From Crickella sp963642455 (GTDB lineage Bacteria > Bacillota > Clostridia > Peptostreptococcales > Anaerovoracaceae): 30,483 bases of DNA. The notes below the pieces were generated by a model. The model was not told where the DNA came from and made no database searches. It was given only the letters and a program-made list of their open reading frames with translations. The DNA lies in NCBI GenBank assembly GCA_963642455.1, contig CAVIGM010000015.1:1-30483 (forward strand), read 5' to 3'. Positions 14,469-22,229 of this stretch are shown piece after piece. A program made the translations under genes and the position numbers. How positions within the stretch are numbered: position 1 is the first letter of the stretch; the number at the start of each line of letters is the position of its first letter.

Positions 14469-14613
14469 ATGCCCTTGGACATCTTGCAGCACGCAGAGGC
14501 TTGGCTGCGGCACATGTTGCTAACCGCTTATTGCTGCTTCCTCTCGGACCTGACAAGGTTCACAGCGCCCCATTGCGCAGGACCCCTACGCACTGCAAGC
14601 TGCCCAAAGGCAT
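14469..14613 (-). ncRNA. ffs: Signal recognition particle RNA, small bacterial type
   Basis: The minus strand contains the conserved SRP domain IV (14524-14563): GTGAACCTTGTCAGGTCC, a GAGA tetraloop, then GGAAGCAGCAATAAGCGG. The ends pair as a long hairpin (ATGCCTTTGGGCAGC at the 5' side with the complementary CAAGATGTCCAAGGGCAT at the 3' side), so the mature RNA is about 140 bases without an Alu domain. Together with Ffh it targets nascent membrane proteins to SecYEG. The terminal helix is followed by TTTGTTTTA, which may act as a partial terminator before dnaX, 22 bases on. The tetraloop is GAGA instead of the common GGAA, still of GNRA type. Confidence 0.95.
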
Positions 14614-14618
14614 TAGAT

Positions 14619-14648
14619 ATTATAACACATTACTTACTTGAATAACAA
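14619..14648 (-). promoter_or_regulatory. Promoter of ffs (and probably dnaX)
   Basis: On the minus strand TTGTTA (14643-14648) and a perfect TATAAT (14619-14624) are separated by 18 bases, with an extended TGT before the -10. It lies directly behind the rplQ terminator and 6-10 bases before the SRP RNA 5' end. Confidence 0.75.
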
Positions 14649-14651
14649 GAC

Positions 14652-14677
14652 AGAGGACCCTCCGCAGAAGGTCCTCT
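14652..14677 (-). terminator. Terminator of the r-protein supercluster behind rplQ
   Basis: An 8-bp stem (AGAGGACC with GGTCCTCT) with a ten-base loop lies 10 bases after the rplQ stop. On the minus strand it is followed by GTCTTGTTATTC, a modest T-rich stretch. Confidence 0.75.
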
Positions 14678-14687
14678 ATTTGATAAC

Positions 14688-15029
14688 TTATACAAGCTCA
14701 AGGAATACTTCTTCAGCATTATCTCCCTGTCTTGGTCCAAGCTTAAGAATTCTTGTATATCCACCGTTACGCTCCTGGTAAAGAGGTGCGATTTCTTCAA
14801 AAAGCTTAGTTACAACATCCTCATCGAAGAGGTATGCAAGAACCTGTCTTCTTGCGTGAAGGTCTCCACGCTTAGCAAGTGTAATCATCTTATCAGCGAT
14901 TCTTCTTGCTTCCTTAGCTCTGCACTCTGTTGTTGTAATTCTTCCTTCTCTGAAAAGATCGGTTACAAGGTTTCTCAGCATTGACTTTCTGTGAGCAGAA
15001 TTTCTGCCCAGCTTTCTATAACCTTTCAT
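14688..15029 (-). CDS. rplQ: 50S ribosomal protein L17
   Basis: L17 of 113 residues, bound near the peptide tunnel exit. Signatures are KLGRNSAHRKSMLRNLVTDL, RITTTECRAKEARRIADKMITLAKRG and the C-terminal GYTRILKLGPRQGDNAEEVFLEL. The ATG at 15027-15029 is chosen over an adjacent upstream TTG because AAGGAG lies 7 bases before it. It is the last gene of the cluster, 17 bases after rpoA. Confidence 0.97.
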   Translation of the reverse strand: MKGYRKLGRNSAHRKSMLRNLVTDLFREGRITTTECRAKEARRIADKMITLAKRGDLHARRQVLAYLFDEDVVTKLFEEIAPLYQERNGGYTRILKLGPRQGDNAEEVFLELV

Positions 15030-15046
15030 CAATCTACTCCTTCCGA

Positions 15047-15994
15047 TTAAATATCTTCACTTGGCTTAAGGGAGAATCCCATATCTGCCAATTTAGTCTT
15101 TATCTCTTTAAGCGACGTTTGTCCGAGGTTTCTTACATGCATCATGTCTGCCTCGGTGCGCTGTGTGAGTTCTTCTACTGTGTTGATTGAAGCTCTCTTC
15201 AAGCAGTTGTACGAACGGACTGACAATTCAAGCTCTTCGATTGGCATAACCAGAGCCTTATCCTTGCGGTCTTCGTCCTTTTCAATCATAAATCTCATCT
15301 CATTAACATCAGCTCCAAGTCCGATGAATAAGTCAAGGTGCTCCTGAATAATCTTTGCACCAATTGACATTCCTTCTTCTGGAGCAATTGAACCATCAGT
15401 CCAAATTTCAAGAATGAGTCTGTCATAATCCGTTACCTGTCCAACTCTTGTATTCTCAACAGTGAAGTTAACCTTCTTAACTGGTGTGAAGATTGAATCT
15501 ACAGGAATTGTAGCTATTGGTGTCGATTCAGTCTTGTTCATCTCTGCAGGTACATATCCCTTACCTGTTGCAATGTTCATCTCCATAACGAGAGTTGCAT
15601 TGTCTGCAAGTGTAGCGATATGCAGGTCATCATTGATAATCTTTGTATCAGCATCAACAATGATATCTGCGGCTGTAACTTCCTTAGGACCAACAGCATT
15701 TATAAGTGCTCTCTTATCCTCGTCTCCATCAATCTTAACAGCAAGTCTCTTAAGGTTAAGAATGATTTCGGTTACATCCTCTTTAACACCTGGGATAGTT
15801 GAGAATTCGTGCAGAATTCCATCAATCTTTACAGATGTAATAGCGGCACCTGGAAGTGAGCTGAGAAGAATTCTTCTCATACAATTACCAAGAGTAGTTC
15901 CATATCCTCTTTCAAGAGGCTCGACAACGAATTTACCGTAGTGATTGCTTTCATCGATTTCCTTAGTGATTGTCGGTTTAATAATCTCGATCAT
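15047..15994 (-). CDS. rpoA: RNA polymerase subunit alpha
   Basis: Alpha subunit of 315 residues, the scaffold on which beta and beta' assemble. The N-terminal dimerisation domain shows FVVEPLERGYGTTLGNCMRRILLSSLPG, and the C-terminal domain shows LELSVRSYNCLKRASINTVEEL and MMHVRNLGQTSLKEIKTKL, the part that contacts UP elements and activators. Length and motif order are standard. AGGAGG lies close upstream of the ATG. Position between rpsD and rplQ is canonical for the alpha operon. Confidence 0.98.
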   Translation of the reverse strand: MIEIIKPTITKEIDESNHYGKFVVEPLERGYGTTLGNCMRRILLSSLPGAAITSVKIDGILHEFSTIPGVKEDVTEIILNLKRLAVKIDGDEDKRALINAVGPKEVTAADIIVDADTKIINDDLHIATLADNATLVMEMNIATGKGYVPAEMNKTESTPIATIPVDSIFTPVKKVNFTVENTRVGQVTDYDRLILEIWTDGSIAPEEGMSIGAKIIQEHLDLFIGLGADVNEMRFMIEKDEDRKDKALVMPIEELELSVRSYNCLKRASINTVEELTQRTEADMMHVRNLGQTSLKEIKTKLADMGFSLKPSEDI

Positions 15995-16057
15995 CTCATC
16001 CTCCTAATCCATATTAACGAAATAACATATTGAAGCGCTTTTGCAAGCGTAGCGTTA

Positions 16058-16645
16058 TTATCTGGAGTAAAACTCGACGATATAGTGCTCTTCGATTGGA
16101 AGGTCTATATCTCCACGAGCAGGAGTTCTTGTAATCTTACCTTCGAACTTGTCGAGATTGAGTTCAATCCACTCTGGAGTAGTGATAATCATATCCTTAA
16201 GCTCCTTGAACTTAGGAGATGACTGTGACTTCTGCTTAACACTTACAACGTCTCCAGCTTTGAGTTCCATTGAAGGGATGTTAGCCTTCTTGCCGTTAAC
16301 GAGGAAATGTCCGTGGTTAACAAGCTGTCTTGCTTCTCTTCTTGTTGCAGCAAAGCCCATTCTGAAAACAACGTTGTCGAATCTGCTCTCAAGCATGATG
16401 AGCAGGTTCTCACCAGCACTGCCGGATCTCTTTGAAGCCTTCTCGAACAGGTTGCGGAACTGAGTTTCCTGAAGTCCATACATGAACTTAACCTTCTGCT
16501 TCTCGTTCAGCTGAACACCATATTCTGACTTCTTCTTGCGGCTTACTGCTGGATGTCTGTTTGACTTCTTATTGTATCCCATGTACGCTGGCTCAATGCC
16601 AAGAGCTCTTGCTCTCTTCAGTACAGGTTCTGTATTTCTTGCCAT
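16058..16645 (-). CDS. rpsD: 30S ribosomal protein S4
   Basis: S4 of 195 residues, a primary 16S rRNA binder that starts 30S assembly. The N-terminal part lacks the cysteine cluster of zinc-binding S4, so this is the zinc-free form. The S4 RNA-binding domain is clear: MLESRFDNVVFRMGFAATRREARQLVNHGHFLVNGKKANIPS. Unlike in Bacillus subtilis, where rpsD is alone, it lies inside the alpha operon here, between rpsK and rpoA. Confidence 0.98.
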   Translation of the reverse strand: MARNTEPVLKRARALGIEPAYMGYNKKSNRHPAVSRKKKSEYGVQLNEKQKVKFMYGLQETQFRNLFEKASKRSGSAGENLLIMLESRFDNVVFRMGFAATRREARQLVNHGHFLVNGKKANIPSMELKAGDVVSVKQKSQSSPKFKELKDMIITTPEWIELNLDKFEGKITRTPARGDIDLPIEEHYIVEFYSR

Positions 16646-16667
16646 ATGTAGTTACTCCTCCTTCCGA

Positions 16668-17060
16668 TTAGACTCTTCTCTTCTTAGGTGGCCTGCAGCC
16701 ATTATGAGGGATAGGTGTAATATCCTTAATCATTGTTACCTGAAGACCAGCTGTCTGCAGTGCTCTGATAGCAGCTTCTCTTCCGGAACCAGGACCCTTT
16801 ACATATACCTCTACTGACTTAAGACCGTGCTCCATTGCAGCCTTAGCAGCAACTTCAGCAGCACTTGCAGCAGCAAAAGGTGTAGACTTTCTTGATCCTC
16901 TGAAGCCGTTTGAACCTGCTGATGACCAGCTAAGTGCATTTCCGTCCATATCGGTCAGTGTAACCAACGTGTTGTTAAAGGTGGATTGGATATGAGCCTG
17001 GCCACGTTCAACGTTCTTACGTTCTCTCTTTTTCTTTCTAATAACTTTCTTCTGAGCCAT
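16668..17060 (-). CDS. rpsK: 30S ribosomal protein S11
   Basis: S11 of 130 residues in the 30S platform. Signatures are AHIQSTFNNTLVTLTDMDGN, SAGSNGFRGSRKSTPFAAA and the C-terminal ITPIPHNGCRPPKKRRV. A clear GGAGG site precedes the ATG. It sits between rpsM and rpsD in the normal order. Confidence 0.98.
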   Translation of the reverse strand: MAQKKVIRKKKRERKNVERGQAHIQSTFNNTLVTLTDMDGNALSWSSAGSNGFRGSRKSTPFAAASAAEVAAKAAMEHGLKSVEVYVKGPGSGREAAIRALQTAGLQVTMIKDITPIPHNGCRPPKKRRV

Positions 17061-17077
17061 GTTCTATACCTCCTCCC

Positions 17078-17449
17078 TTACTTCTTCTTTCCAGCCAGAC
17101 GCTTAGGACCCTTGCGAGTTCTTGCGTTTGTCTTTGTCTTCTGTCCTCTTACAGGGAGACCTCTTCTGTGACGGATACCTCTGTAGCTACCAATCTCCAT
17201 GAGTCTCTTAATGTTGAGGGACACTTCTCTTCTAAGATCACCTTCTACCATCAGGTTGTCATCGCTCTCGATAACTCTTCTGATCTTTCCGGCATCTTCT
17301 TCTGTCAGATCTTTAACTCTGATATCTGGATTAACTCCAGCCTTTGCGAGGACATCTCTTGATGTCTTCAGACCGATTCCATAGATATAAGTCAAACCAT
17401 ATTCGATTCTCTTATCTCTTGGCAGGTCAACTCCGGCAATTCTTGCCAT
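17078..17449 (-). CDS. rpsM: 30S ribosomal protein S13
   Basis: S13 of 123 residues at the top of the 30S head, contacting the P-site tRNA and 5S rRNA bridge. Signatures are MARIAGVDLPRDKRIEYGLTYIYGIG and GSYRGIRHRRGLPVRGQKTKTNARTRKGP. An upstream in-frame ATG at 17465-17467 exists, but AGGAGG lies between it and the ATG at 17447-17449, so the downstream start is used here. It follows a 149-base spacer behind rpmJ, much longer than the other gaps in the cluster. Confidence 0.97.
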   Translation of the reverse strand: MARIAGVDLPRDKRIEYGLTYIYGIGLKTSRDVLAKAGVNPDIRVKDLTEEDAGKIRRVIESDDNLMVEGDLRREVSLNIKRLMEIGSYRGIRHRRGLPVRGQKTKTNARTRKGPKRLAGKKK

Positions 17450-17474
17450 TCTTTCCTCCTTTCCCATCTTCCGT

Positions 17475-17590
17475 CGCCTTCCCGGGGGCGATATAGACGG
17501 GTGTACATTGAATTTGTAAAGTGTTTGATCGTGCTCCCGGCAACACGCACTTACTACCTAATAATTGCTTAGGCCTTAAGCCCTACGGTT
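17475..17590 (-). promoter_or_regulatory. Structured spacer upstream of rpsM, possible S4-type leader
   Basis: The rpmJ-rpsM gap contains a hairpin GCTTA-AGGCC-TAAGC (17567-17581), a stem built from AAGTG and CACTT around an inner GTGC/GCAC pairing, and a CGCC/GGCG hairpin near the rpsM start. A CCGGG in the middle loop could pair with CCCGG downstream, giving a pseudoknot. In Escherichia coli a pseudoknot at the same place binds S4 and controls the alpha operon. The resemblance here is by position and general shape only. Confidence 0.35.
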
Positions 17591-17598
17591 AATAATGA

Positions 17599-17712
17599 TT
17601 ATCCCTGTCTCTGCTTATGCTTAGGATTCTCACAAATTACCATTACTCTGCCATGTCTCTTGATAATCTTGCACTTATCACAGATAGGCTTTACTGATGA
17701 TCTTACTTTCAT
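17599..17712 (-). CDS. rpmJ: 50S ribosomal protein L36
   Basis: Thirty-seven codons from ATG at 17710-17712 to TAA at 17599-17601 encode MKVRSSVKPICDKCKIIKRH and end in ENPKHKQRQG. Cys11, Cys14, Cys27 and His32 form the zinc ribbon, so this is the zinc-binding form. A good AGGAGG site lies upstream. It is in the standard place between infA and rpsM. Confidence 0.97.
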   Translation of the reverse strand: MKVRSSVKPICDKCKIIKRHGRVMVICENPKHKQRQG

Positions 17713-17752
17713 CGTCTTTGTCCTCCTATAATCTTCTTAAATCTCTAAGATC

Positions 17753-17971
17753 TTATTTCTCACGCCATGTAATACGTCCGCGTGTTAAATCGTAAGGTGA
17801 GAGTTCAACCTTTACTCTGTCTCCTGGAAGAATTCTGATGTAGTTCATTCTGATCTTTCCGGAGATATGAGCAAGAACCTCAAAGTCGTTCTCGAGCTTT
17901 ACCTTAAACATTGCATTAGGCTGTGCATCTACAACAGTGCCCATTACCTCTATGGTGTTTTTCTTCGCCAT
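17753..17971 (-). CDS. infA: Translation initiation factor IF-1
   Basis: IF-1 of 72 residues, an OB-fold protein that occupies the 30S A site during initiation. The sequence runs MAKKNTIEVMGTVVDAQPNA, then FKVKLENDFEVLAHISGKIRMNYIRI and ends GRITWREK, all typical. A longer in-frame GTG start upstream is possible but would overlap map and lacks support; the chosen ATG has AGAGGAG 7 bases before it. Confidence 0.97.
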   Translation of the reverse strand: MAKKNTIEVMGTVVDAQPNAMFKVKLENDFEVLAHISGKIRMNYIRILPGDRVKVELSPYDLTRGRITWREK

Positions 17972-17984
17972 ATTGTACTCCTCT

Positions 17985-18731
17985 TTACAGTGTAAGTATT
18001 TCCGGTTCACCGTCAGTGATTACAACGGTGTTCTCATAATGTGCGGACAATTTACCATCAATTGTCACAACTGTCCAATCGTTTGACAGCACTCTGCAGT
18101 CGTATGAGCCAAGCGCAAGCATAGGCTCGATTGCGAGAGTCATGCCCGCCTTCAGCTTAGCGCCAGTTCCCGGTGTGCCGTAATTTGGTACCTGTGGGTC
18201 CTCATGGAGATTCTTTCCAACTCCATGTCCGAGGTAATCTCTGATTACGCCCATTCCGTTCGCTTCCGCATACTGCTGAACAGCATGTCCGATATCGTGA
18301 ACCCTGTAGCCTACCATTGCGTATTTAACGCCTTCGAAAAAGCTCTGCTTCGTTACATCGATGAGCTTGCGAGCTTCCGCGCTTATTTCTCCTACAGGAT
18401 AGGTTCTTGCCGCGTCACTGCAGTAGCCCTTGTATGTAGCTCCTGTATCTACGCTGACGATATCGCCCTCTCTTAAAATTCTGCTTTTGGATGGAATGCC
18501 GTGTACAATTTCCTCATTTACAGATACGCAAGCTCCTGCTGGAAACCCGCCGTATCCTTTGAATGTAGGCTTCATCTTGTAATTAGCAATTCTCTCTTCT
18601 ACAAAAGCGTTGACGTCCATTGTGGACATTCCTGGCTTGATAAAGTCCTCAAGGTCTCTTAGGATTTCTCCTGTTACCTTGCATGGTTCTCTCATCAGGT
18701 CAATTTCTCGCTGAGATTTAATAATGATCAT
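17985..18731 (-). CDS. map: Methionine aminopeptidase, type I
   Basis: Enzyme of 248 residues that removes the N-terminal methionine from nascent proteins. All metal and catalytic residues are visible: His77 in VHGIP, Asp95 in SVDTGA, Asp106 in SDAART, His169 in LGHGVG, Glu202 in AIEPML and Glu233 in HYENTV. No N-terminal zinc extension is present, so it is the short class Ia form. GGAG lies 7 bases before the ATG. The secY-adk-map-infA order is the usual one in Bacillota. Confidence 0.98.
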   Translation of the reverse strand: MIIIKSQREIDLMREPCKVTGEILRDLEDFIKPGMSTMDVNAFVEERIANYKMKPTFKGYGGFPAGACVSVNEEIVHGIPSKSRILREGDIVSVDTGATYKGYCSDAARTYPVGEISAEARKLIDVTKQSFFEGVKYAMVGYRVHDIGHAVQQYAEANGMGVIRDYLGHGVGKNLHEDPQVPNYGTPGTGAKLKAGMTLAIEPMLALGSYDCRVLSNDWTVVTIDGKLSAHYENTVVITDGEPEILTL

Positions 18732-18733
18732 TA

Positions 18734-19384
18734 TTATGCTCCAATTGTATCAACAATCTGTTTGAAGACTTCGTCAAGAGCTTGCTCACCGTTGAAGTTA
18801 GCAATTACTCCGGATTCGGTGTAGTAACCAACAAGAGGTGCTGTCTGTTCATTATAGACCTTGATTCTGTTGGCTGCTGTCTCCTCGTTGTCGTCTTTTC
18901 TCTGTTCAAGTACACCGCCGCATGCATCGCAGATGCCTTCCTGCTTAGGTGGAACATTTACGATATGGAAGCTTGCGCCGCAAGACTTGCATACTCTTCT
19001 TCCTGTGAGTCTCTTCATAAGCTCTGCATCGGATACTTCAAGATTGATTACTGCATCCATCTTGAGGCCATTGTCTGCAAGGAACTTGTCGAGTTGCTCA
19101 GCCTGGAATGTTGTTCTTGGAAAACCGTCAAGAAGGAAGCCTTTTGCCTTGCAATCCTCCTGTGAAAGTCTGTCAACAACCAGATCCACAACGAGTTCAT
19201 CTGGTACTAATTCGCCGGCGTTCATGTATTCCTGAGCCTTCTTGCCGAGTGCGGTTCCCTCTTTAATATTCTTGCGGAAAATGTCTCCGGTTGAAATATG
19301 AGGAACATCGAACTTCTCAACAATCTTAGCTGCCTGTGTGCCCTTACCAGCTCCTGGAGGGCCGAGTAATACTGCTCTTAACAT
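18734..19384 (-). CDS. adk: Adenylate kinase
   Basis: Enzyme of 216 residues interconverting ATP, AMP and ADP. The P-loop GPPGAGKGT spans 8-16, the AMP-binding part contains HISTGD and GFLLDGFPRT, and the long LID domain carries four zinc cysteines at 132, 135, 152 and 155, typical of Gram-positive enzymes. It ends two bases before the map start. Confidence 0.98.
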   Translation of the reverse strand: MLRAVLLGPPGAGKGTQAAKIVEKFDVPHISTGDIFRKNIKEGTALGKKAQEYMNAGELVPDELVVDLVVDRLSQEDCKAKGFLLDGFPRTTFQAEQLDKFLADNGLKMDAVINLEVSDAELMKRLTGRRVCKSCGASFHIVNVPPKQEGICDACGGVLEQRKDDNEETAANRIKVYNEQTAPLVGYYTESGVIANFNGEQALDEVFKQIVDTIGA

Positions 19385-19413
19385 CTTATCTTAATCTCCT
19401 TATTTCACCGAGG

Positions 19414-20694
19414 CTATTTGAGGAAGCCCTGGTAGTTTCTTGACAGCATTTGATTCTCAATTTGCTTAACTGTATCAAGTGCTACTCCAACTGCAATCAG
19501 CAGTGAAGTTCCTCCGAATGAAAGGTCAAACGGTGTAAAAGCACTTACTATTGTAGGAATTGTAGCGACTGCTGCAAGGAAAAGTCCTCCTGCCAAGCAG
19601 AGCCTATTCATAATCCTGCTCAAATATTCCACTGTAGCCACTCCAGGTCTAATTCCCGGAACGAACCCCCCACTCTGTCTCATGTTGTCTGCAACCTCTT
19701 CAGGCTTGAACATGATGGCTGTATAGAAGTATGTAAAAGCGAGTGTCAGTACAATGTTGAGTCCTGCGTAAATATATACGCCCGGGTTGCCCGATGGTGA
19801 CAGATACTTCGAAATGAAATCAGCGAAATCTGAATTCGGAACAAAGTATGTAATTGTCAGTGGGAGCTGTAACAATGATATCGAGAAAATGATTGGAATT
19901 ACTCCAGCCTGGTTCACCTTCATTGGAATGTGAGTTGACTGGCCGCCATACATTTTCCTTCCGACAACACGCTTAGCATACTGTACAGGAATTTTTCTAA
20001 CGCCCTGCTGTACTGTGATAATCGCCATAGTTACAAGAACTATTATTACAATCAGAGCAATTACTGCTACTACAGATACGCTTCCGTCCTTAACCTGAAC
20101 GGCAATTCCTCTTACCGATGTAGGGATTCTGGCAACAATTCCTCCGAAGATAATGAGTGAAATACCATTTCCGATACCATATTCATTGATCTTCTCGCCG
20201 AGCCACATCAGGAAGGCTGTTCCTGCAGTCAGAGTGAAAATGATAACAATAGTGTTAAATACGCTCTGGTCAATTACTGCCTTCTTGAAGAGTCCGATAG
20301 TCAGACCGATAGCCTGGATCAAGCCCAGGACTACGGTCATATATCTTGTAATTGTTGCCATCTTCTTGCGTCCTTCAACTCCTTCCTTGGAGAGACGCTC
20401 GAAGTATGGAAATGCAATTGTAAGCAATTGCACTATGATAGAAGCTGTTACATATGGAGTGATGCTCAGTGCAAATATTGTAAAGTTGCTGAATGCACCA
20501 CCTGAGAACAGGTCGAACAGATCAAGAAGACCTGTATCTCCTGAAAACATCTGAGCCAGGTAAGTTCTGTCGATGCCAGGAACCGGAATGTTTGAACCGA
20601 TTCTGAACACAACTAACATAAGCAATGTGAAGATAATCTTCTGTCTTACTTCCTTTACCTTCCACGCCTTCGACAGTGTTCCCAGCAATTCCAT
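19414..20694 (-). CDS. secY: Protein translocase subunit SecY
   Basis: Channel-forming membrane subunit of the Sec translocase, 426 residues and ten predicted transmembrane segments. Signatures are FRIGSNIPVPGID, the plug region GGAFSNFTIFALSITPYVTASIIVQLL, IGNGISLIIFGGI, and the conserved cytoplasmic loops with QSTHIPMKVNQAGVIPIIF and GFVPGIRPG, which face the ribosome or SecA. The start lies one base after the rplO stop and its ribosome binding site is inside rplO, so the genes are coupled. Confidence 0.98.
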   Translation of the reverse strand: MELLGTLSKAWKVKEVRQKIIFTLLMLVVFRIGSNIPVPGIDRTYLAQMFSGDTGLLDLFDLFSGGAFSNFTIFALSITPYVTASIIVQLLTIAFPYFERLSKEGVEGRKKMATITRYMTVVLGLIQAIGLTIGLFKKAVIDQSVFNTIVIIFTLTAGTAFLMWLGEKINEYGIGNGISLIIFGGIVARIPTSVRGIAVQVKDGSVSVVAVIALIVIIVLVTMAIITVQQGVRKIPVQYAKRVVGRKMYGGQSTHIPMKVNQAGVIPIIFSISLLQLPLTITYFVPNSDFADFISKYLSPSGNPGVYIYAGLNIVLTLAFTYFYTAIMFKPEEVADNMRQSGGFVPGIRPGVATVEYLSRIMNRLCLAGGLFLAAVATIPTIVSAFTPFDLSFGGTSLLIAVGVALDTVKQIENQMLSRNYQGFLK

Positions 20695-20695
20695 A

Positions 20696-21136
20696 TTAGA
20701 GTACCTCTGCCTTTCCGCCTGCCTTTTCGATCTTCTCTACAGCGCTCTTGCTGAATTTAGCAGCCTTAACAGTAAGCTTCTTCTCGATTTCGCCGTTGCC
20801 GAGAACCTTTACGCCGTCCTTAACCTGCTTAACAAGTCCGGACTGAACCAAAAGCTCAAGATCTACAACAGTTCCATCTTCGAATCTATTAAGATCCTTA
20901 ATATTTACTTCAGAATATTCCTTAGCCCACTTGTTAGTGAAGCCTCTCTTAGGAAGTCTTCTGTAAAGTGGCATCTGTCCGCCCTCGAAACCGAGTCTAA
21001 CTCCGCCACCGCTTCTTGAATTCTGGCCGTTCATACCTCTTGCAGCTGTTGTTCCCCAGCCTGTACCCTGTCCACGACCGATTCTCTTAGGTGCCTTTGT
21101 TGCACCCTTTGGTGCCTTAAGCTCATGAATTCTCAT
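20696..21136 (-). CDS. rplO: 50S ribosomal protein L15
   Basis: L15 of 146 residues, a late-assembly 50S protein with a basic extended N-terminus. Signatures are HELKAPKGATKAPKRIGRGQ, GGVRLGFEGGQMPLYRRLPKRGF and the C-terminal AKFSKSAVEKIEKAGGKAEV. It starts one base after the rpmD stop. Confidence 0.97.
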   Translation of the reverse strand: MRIHELKAPKGATKAPKRIGRGQGTGWGTTAARGMNGQNSRSGGGVRLGFEGGQMPLYRRLPKRGFTNKWAKEYSEVNIKDLNRFEDGTVVDLELLVQSGLVKQVKDGVKVLGNGEIEKKLTVKAAKFSKSAVEKIEKAGGKAEVL

Positions 21137-21137
21137 A

Positions 21138-21323
21138 CTACTGCACCTCCTCTACTTTAAGCAGGTGTGAAACCTTTGCGATTGCACCGCGTGTTGCAGG
21201 TGTATCAGCAAGCTCTACTGAGTGATGAAGCTTTCTGAGTCCGAGAGCCTCAACGGTTCTTCTCTGCTTAGGTTGGCACGCAATTGTGCTCTTCACTAAA
21301 GTGATCTTTAATGTCTTTGCCAT
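21138..21323 (-). CDS. rpmD: 50S ribosomal protein L30
   Basis: L30 of 61 residues: MAKTLKITLVKSTIACQPKQ, then TVEALGLRKLHHSVELADTPATRGAI. The ATG at 21321-21323 has AGGAGG about 8 bases upstream; the open frame continues 18 codons further but overlaps rpsE and has no support as protein. Confidence 0.96.
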   Translation of the reverse strand: MAKTLKITLVKSTIACQPKQRRTVEALGLRKLHHSVELADTPATRGAIAKVSHLLKVEEVQ

Positions 21324-21333
21324 CGTGTGCCTC

Positions 21334-21837
21334 CTATCCCAAAATCTCTTCAGGTGTCTTGCCACGACGCTTAGCAACTTCTTCGATTGTTGTCAGGTTC
21401 TTAAGACCTTCCATTGTTGCTCTTGCCATGTTACCTGTGTTACTTGTTCCGAGTGACTTAGCTCTTACATCCTTGATTCCAGCAGCCTCAAGTACTGTAC
21501 GAACGGATGAACCCGCGATAACTCCAGTACCCTTTGCTGATGGCATGATGAGAACTCTGCCTGCTCCGAAAATTCCAACTGTCTCGTGTGGAACTGTTGT
21601 TCCTACTGTTGGAACATAAATTAACTTCTTCTTAGCATCTTCTGTAGCTTTTCTTACAGCCTCAGGAATTTCAACAGCCTTTCCAAGACCCATTCCAACG
21701 TGACCTTCACCGTCTCCAACAACTACTGTAACGGAGAATCTCATATTTCTTCCGCCCTTAACTGTCTTTGCAACACGTCTGATGTCAACGATTGTCTCAG
21801 TAAGTTCAAGCTTGGATGCATCAATCTTTGTACGCAT
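21334..21837 (-). CDS. rpsE: 30S ribosomal protein S5
   Basis: S5 of 167 residues, involved in decoding accuracy. The double-stranded RNA-binding-like N-terminal domain shows RVAKTVKGGRNMRFSVTVVVGDGEGHVGMGLGKA, followed by the C-terminal domain with GAGRVLIMPSAKGTGVIAGSSVRTVLE. Spacing and ribosome binding site are normal. Confidence 0.98.
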   Translation of the reverse strand: MRTKIDASKLELTETIVDIRRVAKTVKGGRNMRFSVTVVVGDGEGHVGMGLGKAVEIPEAVRKATEDAKKKLIYVPTVGTTVPHETVGIFGAGRVLIMPSAKGTGVIAGSSVRTVLEAAGIKDVRAKSLGTSNTGNMARATMEGLKNLTTIEEVAKRRGKTPEEILG

Positions 21838-21851
21838 TCTGTATCCTCCCT

Positions 21852-22211
21852 TTAGAATTCCAGGCCGGCTTCACGTGCGCCATCAGCGAGTTCCTTAACT
21901 CTGCCGTGATAAAGGTATCCGCCTCTATCAAACGCAACAACCTTGATGCCCTTAGCTACTGCTCTTTCTCCAATTGTCTTGCCTACAAGCTTAGCGGCGT
22001 CTTTGTTTCCGCCGTAAGCAAGCTGTGCCTTCACGTCCTTATCAAGTGATGATGCCGAAACAAGTGTTGTTCCTGTTACGTCGTCGATAATCTGAACGGA
22101 AATGTTCTTATTTGATCTAAAAACGCACATTCTTGGCTTCTCAGGAGTGCCGAAAACGTTCTTTCTGACTCTTGCATGTCTCTTGAGTCTTCTATCATTT
22201 CTACTTGTCAT
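21852..22211 (-). CDS. rplR: 50S ribosomal protein L18
   Basis: L18 of 119 residues, a 5S rRNA-binding protein of the central protuberance. Signatures are RLKRHARVRKNVFGTPEKPR, VFRSNKNISVQIIDD and FDRGGYLYHGRVKELADGAREAGL. Confidence 0.97.
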   Translation of the reverse strand: MTSRNDRRLKRHARVRKNVFGTPEKPRMCVFRSNKNISVQIIDDVTGTTLVSASSLDKDVKAQLAYGGNKDAAKLVGKTIGERAVAKGIKVVAFDRGGYLYHGRVKELADGAREAGLEF

Positions 22212-22229
22212 TTTCTATCCTCCCTTCCT

